From Paracamarosporium sp. OC-R06-R3 (taxonomy: Eukaryota > Ascomycota > Dothideomycetes > Pleosporales > Didymosphaeriaceae), in the NCBI GenBank assembly GCA_019828545.1, contig JACVRA010000061.1, positions 304,612 through 368,611 on the forward strand: a DNA stretch of 64,000 bases. The letters are read 5' to 3'. The translations under genes and the position numbers were made by a program. Below, piece after piece: positions 34,783 through 46,181 of the stretch (its first letter is position 1; the number at the start of each line of letters is the position of its first letter). The notes beneath the pieces were generated by a model. It worked only from the letters and a program-made list of their open reading frames with translations. It was not told where the DNA came from and ran no database searches.

Positions 34783-35094
34783 TGCGAGCCATGGGCATTT
34801 CCGTTGTCTACGTACATTACATTGCGAGCGCGAGTTTCCAGTCGCTTCCTTCTCGGTTGCCCTGTGCAGTGTATCATAAATACCCCCCGGCGCGATACCA
34901 TCTCCTCTCTTCGACGGCGTAGCGAGGTGCCGTGGCTCTCTCTGAGCATAGGTTTAGCCACGCTCGGGCCAAGCTAAAGAAAATTATAAAATATGTAATT
35001 TTGTACTGTGGGGCTTTGGCTTTGGGTCGTGTCGTGTTGTGTGGTGTGGTGGGATGTGGTTCTTAAGCTCATTGCTTGAATGCGTATGTGATAT

Positions 35095-35152
35095 GAAGAT
35101 GAAGATGAAGATGAAGATGAAGATGAAGATGAAGACGACGAAGACGAAGACG
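35095..35152. repeat. Microsatellite (GAAGAT)n
   Basis: Six perfect gaagat units (35095-35130) grading into gaagacgac/gaagac variants to about 35152. Confidence 0.95.
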
Positions 35153-35772
35153 GAGGGAGGAGAGATGTACATTCATGCTAATTACCCTGCATGTCAACAC
35201 ACCCTCTAACCCACATCCTACCCAGCCCTTCGAAAACTTCATCATTGGTGTGGAAGTCCTGCTTTGAGTGTGATGTGACGTTCTCTTTCGTCCACAGCCG
35301 GCTGTGATTAAGGGTAGATCCGATCGACGGTTTAGATTCCAAGCTGTGTATATCTGGCTTATCTGCGGGCTCGAAAGTCCGGTATGCAGGATATGTGGAA
35401 TGGTACCTTGGGAAGGTGCAGAAGTGGGAAGTTCTATGACTTGAGATCGCACGAGCAAGAGCAAGTTAAGTGAGTTGGTGCATGGGATGGAGTGGATGGC
35501 ACTCAGTCGACTCCATGGTATATTTATTTCACAGGACGCATAGTTCTCAAGTACGTAGATAACATCTCACGTCAAAGCGTGCTTTTGCTACGTTACTTTA
35601 CAAGTATCTCATTCGAATCATTCATGACCCATGCATATGCATCATGCATATACCCAAACATATTCAAATCGCCTGTTTAAAATGCACAATTTCAACTTTG
35701 ATCCTGCCGAACGCCAACGCCAACACCAATGCTGTGTCCGTAAATATCATCTGTACATAATGTCTTGCTTTC

Positions 35773-37707
35773 TTACACCTCGTTGCTGGGGTACTGGACC
35801 TGTGTCGTGGGGAGGAATTCCTCCTTGACGGACCTCATGTTGACGAAGCGCGACAGGAGCGTCGCGCTGCCGGCCTTGTCGTTTGTGCCGCTGGCCCGCG
35901 AGCCGCCGAAGGGCTGCTGGCCGACGACGGCACCGGTGCACTTGCAGTTGACGTAGAAGTTGCCGGCGGAGTTGCGGAGAGCGTTCTCGGCGAAGCGGAT
36001 CGTTTCCCTGTCGTGCGCGAAGACGGCGCCGGTGAGAGCGTACTCGGATGTCGTGTCGATTTGCTTGCAGATCTTGGCGAAAGCGTCGGGGACGGAGTCG
36101 TCGTAGACGTAGGCGACGAGGACAGGGCCGAAAAGTTCACGGGACAGGAGGGGGTGGTTGGGGTTGGTCGTCTGGTAGATGGTCGGGTGAATGTAGTAGC
36201 CCTTGCTTCCGTCATACTTGCCGCCGACGAGGAGCTCAAGCTCGGAGTCGTTCTTGGCCTCATCGATGACGCCGGAGAGCTTCTTGAAACTGGCTTCGTG
36301 GATGACGGGGCCGATAAAGTTAGAGAAGTCGGAGGGCTCGCCGACCTTAAGCGCTGCCGTCTCGGAGACGAGCTTCTCCTTAAACTGGGGCCAGATGGAC
36401 TTAGGAACGTAGAGCCGAGAGCAGGCGCTGCACTTCTGACCTTGGTATTCAAAGGCACCGCGCACCGTCTGGATCGCGGCGTTCGAGACGTCCGCGCTGG
36501 GGTGGACAAGATGGAAGTTCTTGCCACCAGTCTCACCAACGATGCGAGGATAGCCTTGGTACTTGCCCTCAGCTACGCCGTTGGCGATCTTGCCGTACAA
36601 AGAGCGGAATACGGCCGTACTGCCTGTGTAGTGCAGAGCTGCAAATTGGCGGTGTGACAGCACTGCTTGGGTAACTTCCACGGCGTCACCAGGCACCCAC
36701 TGGATGACGTTCGGAGGCAAGCCGGCCTCGATGAGGATCTGGTAGACGAGCCAGTTCGAGGCAATTGCTGCAGGTGATGGCTTCCACACTACAACGTTAC
36801 CCATCAGGGCAGGGGCTGCGGGAAGGTTTCCTCCAATAGCAGTAAAGTTGAACGGGGAGATTGCGTAAACGAAGCCCTCGAGCGGGCGGTACTCGACACG
36901 GCTGCAACTTGTTAGCATTAAAGCGAGATATTGTGATCATCTAGATCTACGTACTTCCACACGCCTGGCGAGTTGTGCACCGGCTGTTCTCCGTAGGTCT
37001 CCTCAGCGTACTTGACGTTGAACCTGCCAATATTAGCCACGGTAACCTACACCAATACACAATGTCCTTGCCCACCTAAAGAAGTCACACAGCTCTGCCG
37101 CAGCGTCAATCTCCGCTTGCCATGCATTCTTTCCCTGTCCGACCATAGTCGCAGCCATGATCTCGTATCGGTACTTGGTCGAAATCAAGTCCGCTGCCTT
37201 AAGAAAGACGGCTGCACGGTCCGCGAAAGGAAGGTTTGCCCATGACTCCTGGGCCGCAAGAGCCTCGTCAATTGCCTTGTTCACATCTGCTGTGCTGGCG
37301 TTGGAATATTTCGCGACCACATCGGCGTGGGATGAGGGGTTATGTTGTGTGAGGATGGATGAGTTGGTGATCTATCGAAATTAGTTGGCCATTCTCAATG
37401 CCAAAGAAACAGCTTAACATACGTGTTTTCCGCCCACTGCCAGTGGGACCTCGACCGGTGTCCGTTGCTTTAGAGCGGCTACTGCATCCTGGAGTTTCTG
37501 GCGGTCCACAGAGCCCTTTGTGTAGTGTTGCTACAAGAGAATGTCAATTCGAACACTCTTTCACTCGCAGGGTTCTTTACTCACGTTTGGCTCGTTGTTA
37601 ATAGTAGGGATCTTGAAGTTGGCGATCGTGGCGACGCCTCTCCTCGCAGTGCCAGGGACTGCCTTCAGCGATTGCGAAGCTGGCCTCAACGTCCTCAGGG
37701 AAGACAT
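35773..37707 (-). CDS. PUT2: Delta-1-pyrroline-5-carboxylate dehydrogenase, mitochondrial
   Basis: Five exons on the minus strand: 37707-37585, 37530-37423, 37371-37076, 37023-36955, 36901-35773; 574 residues. The enzyme oxidises P5C/glutamate semialdehyde to glutamate with NAD, the second step of proline catabolism. The basic Ser/Ala N-terminus (MSSLRTLRPASQSLKAVPG) is a mitochondrial presequence. Aldehyde dehydrogenase motifs are present: SPFNFTAIGGNLP, VVWKPSPAA, HYTGSTAVF, the catalytic VGETGGKNF glutamate and the FEYQGQKCSACSR cysteine. The splice GVW-NRVEYRPLEGF is diagnostic. Introns are 51-54 nt, with phases conserved in frame. Confidence 0.93.
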
Positions 37708-38203
37708 AACGAATATGATCAGAACAACAGTATGCTTGGGGGAAAATTGTTGCGAAGACACTACGTAGATATTTGTACCTGAGGTAGTTCGCAGTCTGGG
37801 TTTTGAGCCGACGGAAGCCGCAAAGCGGGGCGAAAACCCCACAGTCGCGCCTGTCAGAGACGCCTTCGCACGTGCACATTCCTACACTAACACCGGGTCC
37901 TGGCAGCCGTCGCGACACTTCGCCAGTCCGGACTCCGATGTCGCTGAAGTTTCTTCTGGGCCATTGGTCGTTACGATCATTCGCAACCGCTCGCCAGCAC
38001 CAGTTCTTCCGAAGATTCATGATGTGATTAACGTAAGCCACTAGTCAAAAGTTGAGAGTCGACCGTCAGTATGCAAGCCATTACTTGTATCGATTTGGTA
38101 TCATGAATCTATCCCAAAATTCAGGTCATACTTCAGATGATGTACCGCCACAGAAAACGCCATTTTCACCGAGCCATGAATGCATCGACAGACGACCCGT
38201 CTC
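37708..38203. other. Intergenic region between P5C dehydrogenase and NUG1
   Basis: 496 bp; promoter of P5C dehydrogenase and 3' flank of NUG1, both on the minus strand. No additional gene seen. Confidence 0.5.
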
Positions 38204-39944
38204 TTACATCTCCATGGCATCCGCCTCGTTTGCTTCATCTCCCCAGAGACCCTCGAGCTTGAACTCAGCAGCCCACTCCTTGACAATCTCCTTCTGGTCA
38301 CCAACAAGACCTCCCTTTACGGCAGGAGCAGTCTTGTTGCTTACTTTGAGATTGGGTTGGTACTTTGGCGGATCGGTCCATCCTTGGATTCGTCCGTCAC
38401 GCCAGTCTGTGATGACCGTTTGTGCTGCGCTGTGAAGATTGGGGACACCTCCTTTGCCCAGCCTACCACGCTTCCTTGCCACTTGCACCAGGAAGTCTGT
38501 AGTCGTATCGCCGTTAACCATGTGTAAGGGTGGCAGATCGTATACGTCGACCATCTTAGAGAAGAGCTCTGGAGTGGCTGACAGGCGCTTCAAAAGGAGG
38601 TTTACGGCGGGCACAGGGTCGTCGATCTCCTTCGGCGGGATCGCATTTAGTAGAACAAGTCTCGCCTTTTCTTCCACCTTGCTGCTCTTGCTACCTTCGG
38701 GGTTGTTAGGAAAAACAATTCCGGGAGAGTCAAGAAGCTTCAACTTGTTGTCTAGCTTCACTTCGCGCAAGCTCGTCGTGACGCCGGCCTCAGCTCCAAC
38801 CGGGCATGTGCCAGTCCTTCCGCCCAGTCTTGATGTGAGAGCGTTGATGACTGACGATTTGCCGACATTCGGATAACCAATGATGCCAACCTTGACCGAC
38901 CGCTTGAGCTGTCTGGCCTCCGAAAAGGTCTTGAGCGCTCGGAAAAGGGTTTCAGATGTACCCTTGATAGTAAGCTCCTTGTGATCAAATGTCTTCGCAT
39001 TCGGCGCAGGCTTCGAGGCGCGAAGAGGAAGGGTGGGGAACGACCGTCGCAGGTGAACCAGCCACGACCGAAGCACCGGAGGCGGTACGAGGTCAATCTT
39101 GTTCAGGATAAAAATCATCCGCTTACTACCTCTGTCGGCTGCCATGACAGCTTGCTCCACCTCTTTCGACCGTGTGCCTTGTGGGTCTCGCGCATCGAGC
39201 ACGTAGAGGACCACATCTGCGGATTCTACGACCTGCTTATACACTTTATCGAATTGTTTCCTAGATGAGTCTTTTCGTACGCCGATGGTGTTTTCGTCGT
39301 CTTCGAAATCAAATCGTTCGAAATCATCTTCCTCATCTTCATCCATTGCCTCCTCATCGTGCGATTTCTTCTGTTCGAATCTGGCTGCGCGAGCTTTTGC
39401 TGAGGCAAGCAGGGCGGCCATAGGATTGGAGTCATCCTGTGAGCACGTTAATCGTTGTTCAAACACCAGACGAATAATGCACCCACCACCTGCATCGAGT
39501 CTTCGTCCTCCGACTCCTCTAGGAGATCCTCTTCATCCGCTGAATCCGCTGAATCCTCGAGCGTGTCCATTGCTGCTTCTCCGGAAGACTTCTGTTCCTT
39601 AGCTAGCTGCCTGCGGCGCGCATTCTCCTCTTCTTTCAACCGTCGCTTCTCCTCGATTTCTTGCAGAATCTTATCTTTGAACGGGAAGAGGTTCGGAATG
39701 CCGGGATCTTTTCTGATCTTCGAGCGCCATTCGGGATTCTGCAATGTTTAGCTTTCATGGATGCATCTAGATGGATGTTTGCTGTACCTTCTTGGCTTCT
39801 TTCTTTGCTTTCCGTTGCTTCGCCGCGGACGACTTTTCGATTTTGTGCCGCAACCGCACGGGAACACGCTTTGATTTTGGTTCTGAGCGATGTTAGCGAA
39901 GTTCCCAGCTTAAAGATACCTGAATACTCACTTCCGACCTTCAT
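38204..39944 (-). CDS. NUG1: Nucleolar GTPase NUG1
   Basis: Four exons: 39944-39932 (13 nt), 39882-39788, 39738-39490, 39436-38204; 529 residues. Splicing gives MKVGKPKSKRVPVRLRHKIEK, the family's basic N-terminus, then an acidic stretch (DEEAMDEDEEDDFERFDFE). The GTPase motifs are circularly permuted: LDARDP (G5), NKIDLV (G4), GYPNVGKSSVINAL (G1), DSPGI (G3). Nug1 works with pre-60S particles in nucleolus and nucleus. Introns are 49-53 nt. Divergent from the HAD phosphatase gene. Confidence 0.93.
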
Positions 39945-40427
39945 GGTTACGTTGATGCTTGTTGTGGATATTGTGCGATGTTGCGCCTTCTCCAAAATCC
40001 AAAAATTCGCGACTGCCAAGATTTCGCATCACGTGGGCGGTATATCGAGGCAGAAATGACGTTAGCGCCCGTGGGCAGGTGTGGGGCACCTATTGAACAT
40101 TCACTGCTTCCCTCTCGTAAACTTCCATTGTTTAGGTCTTGACTAGAAACACGCCCGAATTTGCACATATCAGCTTAGGTTTGAACAAAAACAAACTCTA
40201 CCCGACAAAGTACGCGCGCGTGCGCGCTGTGTAAGTGTAAAACTTACCCTGCAGCTTGGTAATCGGCGGGCGGCATACCCTATGTGGAAGGTTTTTGCAG
40301 ATCTCTTACATGTTTTTAGTATCTCGCCTCTTCCGTCTGAAAGTACTTGTGCAAGCATTGTATTTCCTATCCGGTCCAAAGCTTTTAACAACCTCAAGTC
40401 AAAATAAACTGTCTACACACTTTCGAG
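39945..40427. other. Divergent promoter region
   Basis: 483 bp between NUG1 and the HAD phosphatase. Contains a short alternating gcgcgcgtgcgcgc purine-pyrimidine tract (about 40211). No gene seen. Confidence 0.5.
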
Positions 40428-41453
40428 ATGACTGTTCCCGAATCTCAAGAGCCGCCTTTCACCGCTTCGCCGCAGACAATCACTTGCGATGGCATGGTAA
40501 TAGGAAAAGCTATCCGAGCATTGTACATACTAACTAGCTACAGCTCTTCGACATGGAGTAATCTCATCTAGTCTCACATACTGTGTTACTGAAACTGATA
40601 TCAACCAGTGGTACTATAATTGACTCAACGGAAGCCGTAGTCAAGAACTGGCAAAGGTGAGGGGTTCACATTCCGATGAGGCTGCAATGCCTGTTGAGAG
40701 ACCAGTCGGATCCGGCTAGGGATATCTGCCAATCTCTGCTGGCTGGTGGTGGAATGATGATTTGTCATGTTGTTTGTTTTCTCCTGTTGCTAATCAAATC
40801 AGAATAGGAAAAGAAATCGGCGTCGACCCTGAAGTCATACTGGCGACATCACACGGACGAAGATCAATTGACGTGCTCAAGATTTACGAGCCTAAACTAG
40901 CAAACTGGGATTGTATGTGAATGCATACCGAGCTTGCGTCACATCTAATCAAGCCGCAGATATTGGCGAAAAAGAAGGGCAGATTCCCAGAGAATTTGGA
41001 GCTGACGCGGTTGAGATCCCTGGCTCTCGTGCTTTTCTAGAAGAACTGGAGAAGCAATCCATCCCCTGGGCTATCGTTACATCTGGCACGCGACCGCTTG
41101 TCACCGGCTGGTTGGATGTCCTCAAACTAGCGCACCCTAAAAATCTTGTCGTTGCTGAAGACGTCGAGAATGGCAAGCCTGATCCTGCCTGCTACCTTTT
41201 GGGCAAGAAGAAGCTCGCAATCTCAAAAGCGGAACCGGCCATGGTTGTCTTCGAAGACGCACCTGCTGGGGTGAAGTCAGGAAAAGCTGCAGGATTCAAA
41301 GTCATAGCTCTGCACACAACTCATACGCTAGAGCAACTGAAAGATGCAGGTGCAGACTTGATCGTCCGAGACATGCGTTCAGTCTCACTAAAGTCTTGGA
41401 ACAAGGAGACCGGAGAAGCTCAGCTTGAGATTTCGAATGCCCTCGAGTGGTAA
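40428..41453 (+). CDS. HAD-family sugar/glycerol phosphatase (GPP/DOG-like)
   Basis: Five exons: 40428-40496, 40544-40557 (14 nt), 40609-40656, 40803-40912, 40960-41453; 244 residues, close to yeast Gpp1/Gpp2. The second exon supplies the nucleophile motif: splicing yields CDGMLFDMDGTIIDST (DxDGT). Motif II is IVTSGTRP, then the Lys in VENGKPDPACYL and the acidic VVFEDAPAGVKSGKAAG. The best fit is glycerol-3-phosphate phosphatase or 2-deoxyglucose-6-phosphate phosphatase type; the precise substrate is not readable from sequence. Glycerol formation under osmotic stress is the known role of Gpp. Confidence 0.85.
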
Positions 41454-43763
41454 AGAAAGCAGGATGACTGCATTTTCACTATTTGAACGAGGCTGAGCTT
41501 TCAATCTTCAGCATCCTCGTCTATCAATAGGACCTATGGCATCAATACGATATTTCGAACACCTGTTCATGCAGGTACAATACACGTACAGGACTGTCTA
41601 CATATCATCCCGTGGCTGTACCAGACATCATCGCTTTTTATAGAGACTTATAGAACCCTACCATCACACATCCGACTCTCAAGTAGCGAATCAAAGATTA
41701 GGTCGCATAAACTTTCCACCTCTTGAAGGACAGGGATATCTCGCCCTTGCTACAGTAGCCAGACAGACGGCCGCAGCTACAGTTTCTACCGGCAGTGACA
41801 TTGTCGGAATGTCCGCTTGCTTATATCTGCGAGGCAAGTTTACTCGGTGACCGAGATGTCCCGGCTGTGCATCCATGTCGTTGCATATTACCCCAGTTCC
41901 GAGTCGACCAATCTGCAAAAGAACTCAGTGGGGAACTTCTGTCGTGCGCAGCCACACTGTGGTCGGCTACTCTTATACCCTAGAACCATGAAAGCAGGTG
42001 CTGCATTGAACTTTTATCACGCCGCTGCACTGCATCTGTCCCAGGGATTGATTTCTCACACGCAACCTTACAGCGTGTTGCATCGCATGCTGCCTTCGGC
42101 CGACAGTCTGAGCCACACCGGCCGGGTCCGTTCTCTACAACAGTCACAGGTTGCATGCATGACCTAAGCGCCCTGCAGAGGCAAAAAGTCTACCGGCTCG
42201 TGGTTTCCAGGGAACGCATCGCACCTGCACACAACATGTAGCCTCGTTGAATGTTGTTTTGGTGGGTAGGGGGATGCGTTCAGGTTATGGGCGGAAAGCA
42301 CTTCGCGTGTGAATGCACCAATTGCAAATACTCGGGGGTGGACAGGGGCAGTGAGGCTGTGCTCGTCCTTGCAGGGTGTTACCAGTTCCCCGGCCCACAA
42401 CTCAGCTGGGAGGTCTTGGCCTGGAGTTGACGACAAGCGCAGGAGGCATGGGTTAGTCGGCAGTGCTAACCTGAGGGGTCGAGGATCGCCTAAAATGGCC
42501 AGCTGCGGACTTTGTGGAACAAGATCAAGACCGCTTTGAGACGGGTGGGAGTGTTCCAAGTGGCACCAAGCCCAGAGACAAGTGGGAGCTGCAAGGTACA
42601 GTGTTGAACGACGGCGTCCGTGTGTGCGCCACTTTCCGAGAGCCCGAGAGATGCGCGGAGCCCCTTGACAGTGCAGAAGCAAGACGAAGGCCTGCGAGGG
42701 GATCGTCGTGGTGTGTTGAGGACATGGTCATGTGCGGACGACTCAGGTGATTGGAGAGCTCGTAGGGCAGCACGGTGCAGAAGCGCGAGGCCGGGACAAA
42801 GGGGAGTCTGCGGGCCCGGCGAGCCTAGCGCCCGGGGCCTTGATGCTCGGCCCACGACGATGCCGTCGACCAAGGTTGCAGCCAGAGGAGCAGCCTGAGG
42901 GAATATTCTCCGAGGAAGGGTCCAAGCTGGTGTCGTCGTCGACGGACCATGCGCGCATCTCCCGAAATTGGACAGATGACGATGGCAGCTTGGAGGAGGC
43001 CGGCGTAACTGAAAGAAGCTCGACGGACAGCCAAGGACGACCGCAGAGGGCAGATCAGCCGCCGCCGCCAATAAAGGCGAGAGCTCCGGCCAGCACCCCC
43101 CTGTGGCGGCTCAGGACGGGCTCTGCAGCCTCGGCGGCAGCGCGACGGCGAGGGATGCCATGGGCGGCCGCGGTCACTCGAGCAGCTCCCACGACGGCGG
43201 CTTCGATTCGCTACCAGCGCCGTGAGACGCTGGCTGCTGGTGCGTAGGCTAACGGCGCTGAGCCCGCGAGCCAGCGTGCGTTAGAGGCTGCGCGTGGGTC
43301 TATTCTTGGGTGCCAGCGGAGGTCAGTCAGGTCAGTGAGGGCGGGCGAATCAGGCCGAGCAGGCCTTCCCGCTGCTAAGACGTGCGGTGCGCCTCCGCCC
43401 ACCGTACCCAACCTTACTCCTGACCAGTCCAGTCCGCTACCACGCTCGCTATCCCAAACTCCTCAGTCCTCTCGTTATTTTTTGTCGGCGCACCCCGCTG
43501 TGCTGCCCCAGCAGTCATTCGTTTCCATCCCGCCCACCTCGACCCAGCCCTCGCTCTCCGCCGAGCCCTCGCCCCATTACTACCGCTCGAGACCCTCGGA
43601 CGCCCGCCGCGGACCACTGCTCACCCTCCCCAACCCCCAGAGCCCCGCGAACCGCACGCGCAACGACCCTCGACGCTGCTGAGACGCTCCAACGACTCCC
43701 TCGGCGCGCCGCTGCCCGCGCTGTCCCTCTGCGCATCGCCCACCCTCCTCGTGCGCCGCTCCC
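41454..43763. other. Long GC-rich region upstream of the homeobox gene
   Basis: 2.3 kb. The first 700 bp are ordinary; from about 42300 the DNA is GC rich and holds overlapping open frames on both strands (42490-43071 minus, 42732-43247 plus, 43387-43881 plus) with low-complexity products and no domain. Pyrimidine-rich tracts at 43420-43640 precede the ATG. I read it as promoter and a long 5' leader. Confidence 0.5.
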
Positions 43764-46181
43764 ATGCAGTCCTATGCGAACGGCAGCGATGCTGCCGCAC
43801 AACGACCCCCTTCGGCGCAGGAAAGCATGGCTGGCACCAAGCCGCCAGGTCCTGCAAAGCCGCCAGGGACCGCCGACGTGAAGCCTCGCCTGTAAGTCTC
43901 CATCAAGCCTCAAATGCCAGGACCAGGTTGACCAGACATGCGTGTACAGGACCAAAGAGCAACACGACATACTCGAGCGTCACTTCCAGCAGCACCACAA
44001 GCCCAGCACAAGCACCAAGAAGGGCTTCGCGGAAAACCTCGGGGTTCCTCTCGACAAGATCAACGTCGGTGCAGCCCCCCTGCAACTGCACCGCAATGCT
44101 GACATGGCACACAGAATTGGTTCCAGAACAGGAGAGCAAAAGTCAAGCAGGACCTGAAAAAGCAAATCAACCAGTACAACATGCAAATGGGCCTCTACGC
44201 GCAACCACAAATGCCTGGAGCGCCGCAAATTTCCGTCCCAGGTTCGATGCCCCATTATCCTCAGCACATGGAACAAGCACAGCCTCAAATGTCTCTCGCC
44301 CAGGGTTTTTTTCCCGTGACCGCAGACATCAGCCCTGCGACAATGCCAGTCCAAAATCTCGAGCGTCCGTCCGCCCTGGACATAGGCCCTAATCAACAGC
44401 AAATGATGCTCCAACAACAATACGATATGCATCACTCCTTGCGCTCTATTCCCGAGGCCGACCGAGGGACTTCGTACCACCCTAACGCCGTCATGCATTC
44501 TATCATGGCTGCCACTGCTGGATCATCGTATATGCAAAATAGCGCTGTTTCGATGCAACCCCAGGGCTCAAATTTTGGGTTCGATAGGGAAACTCCCAAC
44601 AGCTTGCCGACGGATACTCAATTTCCCATACCTCCTCCGACTTTGTCCGCTCTGAACGATACACCAGACGACGACCAATTCGGTGGCTTTCAGGATTATC
44701 TGTCGTATTTGCCCATCATCTCTACTGCACCGAACGATTTGCAAATCACCACCGGGTCCATGTCGGCAGACGATTCACCTTATTCCGGTGCCCAATCTAA
44801 CACCACCAATCCATCGTCAATTGAGCCCAACGCTGGCTCCGTCGCATCAATCACGTCAAAGTATTCGGGCTGGACTGATACGAATGGTGACTCGGATGTC
44901 AAACAGGAGAACGACACCGAGGACTTTTTCGCAAGCCCCTACAACATGCCGCAGGCATCGGCTTCCGAGGCAAATTTCTGGGGCACAAACGCCCAAAACC
45001 AAGGGTTCTCGCGCGTTGACATGTACCAGCATTCCAATGCTTCTGCGCATGCCGTTCTCTCGTCACCACATCAGAGCGGGCGTTCGCTTAGCACTGGGCC
45101 CGCGGATTTCGAGACTCCCAACTTTGGAGACGACGCGTTCACGCGGAGAAACTCTTCCACAAGCAACCTTGCTACGAATATTGAAGCAATTCACATCCAG
45201 AACTCTACGCCAGAAGGTTTCAAGTCACCAACTCAGTCTAGCATTGCTGCCAGGAGGCAGAAGCGGCCGACCGCTCTGAACTCGAATACCCTTCGAAGTG
45301 CATCCTATAGCGGCGGTATGCCTTCGCCGGGGAACAATGGCGATCACACGCTTCGAAGGATCCGATCCTCCGGAATCGGCAACGCCGGCCGCGTACAGAA
45401 ACCACAGCCGGGCTCAGCACAGCGCTCTCCCATGTCTTTGACCTTCTCAGAGGCTGCATCGTCACCCAAGTTCCAGAGAACCCTGTCATCCTCCAGTATA
45501 ACTACTGTTGGTCACGGTGGCAGCTTGGCTCCGCCTACGCCACAGACCCCGAATGAGGCTGGCCGCATCCCCTATTGGCAAGGCAACACGGTTATTAGAA
45601 GTCACTCTGCACTGCCAGATCATAGTAGTCCAGAGAGCATGGGCGCAAATTGGCCTTTCGAGCCGACGGCTGGAGTGTTCATCGGAGAGTCTCCACCTTC
45701 AGGAACGTTGGAAGCAGCGCAGCTGCATCAAGCGCGACTGGGTACAGACATGTATCGCGACACTCCACCACAGTCTGCGCCGGCGACGCAGCAAGGGTTT
45801 CCCCAACAGAACCTGATGCAGCCACCACGCTTGAGAGCTGCCTGTCATTCGAGTGCCGACCTAACGCTCCAGCAGCCCAAACCTAGCCATTTCAGAAGAC
45901 CATCCCTTCCAGTTGATGCGCAAGGGCAGGGCAATGATCCGAATGCAATGTTCTCTTCTTCGTACGGAGGCTTCAACTACGAAGCCTTCAAAGATTTCCC
46001 GCTCAGCGGCATCCAGCACAACGTGCCGTTTGCGCCGCCAGTCTCCGCTATGCCTGACTTTCTAGTCAATCAATACATTCCTCCAGGAGACGGTATTCAC
46101 GGACATATGCGACGGACCACCGCACCCGAGGCGAAGAACTACATCTTTGCCAACCAAGGCCCGCGCGATTTCCGCTCCTGA
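43764..46181 (+). CDS. Homeodomain transcription factor
   Basis: Three exons: 43764-43891, 43950-44064, 44115-46181; 769 residues. Splicing restores a homeodomain at about residues 40-95: RLTKEQHDILERHFQQHHKP, then LGVPLDKIN-NWFQNRRAKVKQ. The helix-3 core WFQNRRAKVKQ is the DNA-contacting signature. The second intron falls directly before NWFQNRR. The remaining 670 residues are disordered, Gln/Met/Pro/Ser rich (QQQMMLQQQY), with segments such as DDQFGGFQDYLSYLP that resemble an activation domain. Such factors control conidiation and development in filamentous ascomycetes; the specific orthologue is not assigned. Confidence 0.9.

Larger units (their letters stand above)
34327..35772. other. 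Convergent intergenic region with microsatellites
   Basis: 1.4 kb of 3' flank between the PPR gene and P5C dehydrogenase. Apart from the two microsatellites listed separately I see no gene; open frames here are short and partly made of the repeats. Confidence 0.55.

Noticed and set aside
35835..36657. Open frames of 234 and 214 codons overlapping P5C dehydrogenase
   Set aside because: Alternate-frame and antisense shadows of a clear aldehyde dehydrogenase exon.
40911..41453. Separate short gene starting at 40911
   Set aside because: It is the last exon of the HAD phosphatase; the first bases lie in an intron.
42490..43881. Open frames of 164-193 codons upstream of the homeobox gene
   Set aside because: Overlap one another on both strands, low complexity, no motif; treated as leader or promoter.
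24000..46000. A secondary-metabolite or other functional gene cluster
   Set aside because: The genes are unrelated housekeeping functions on mixed strands with separate promoters.
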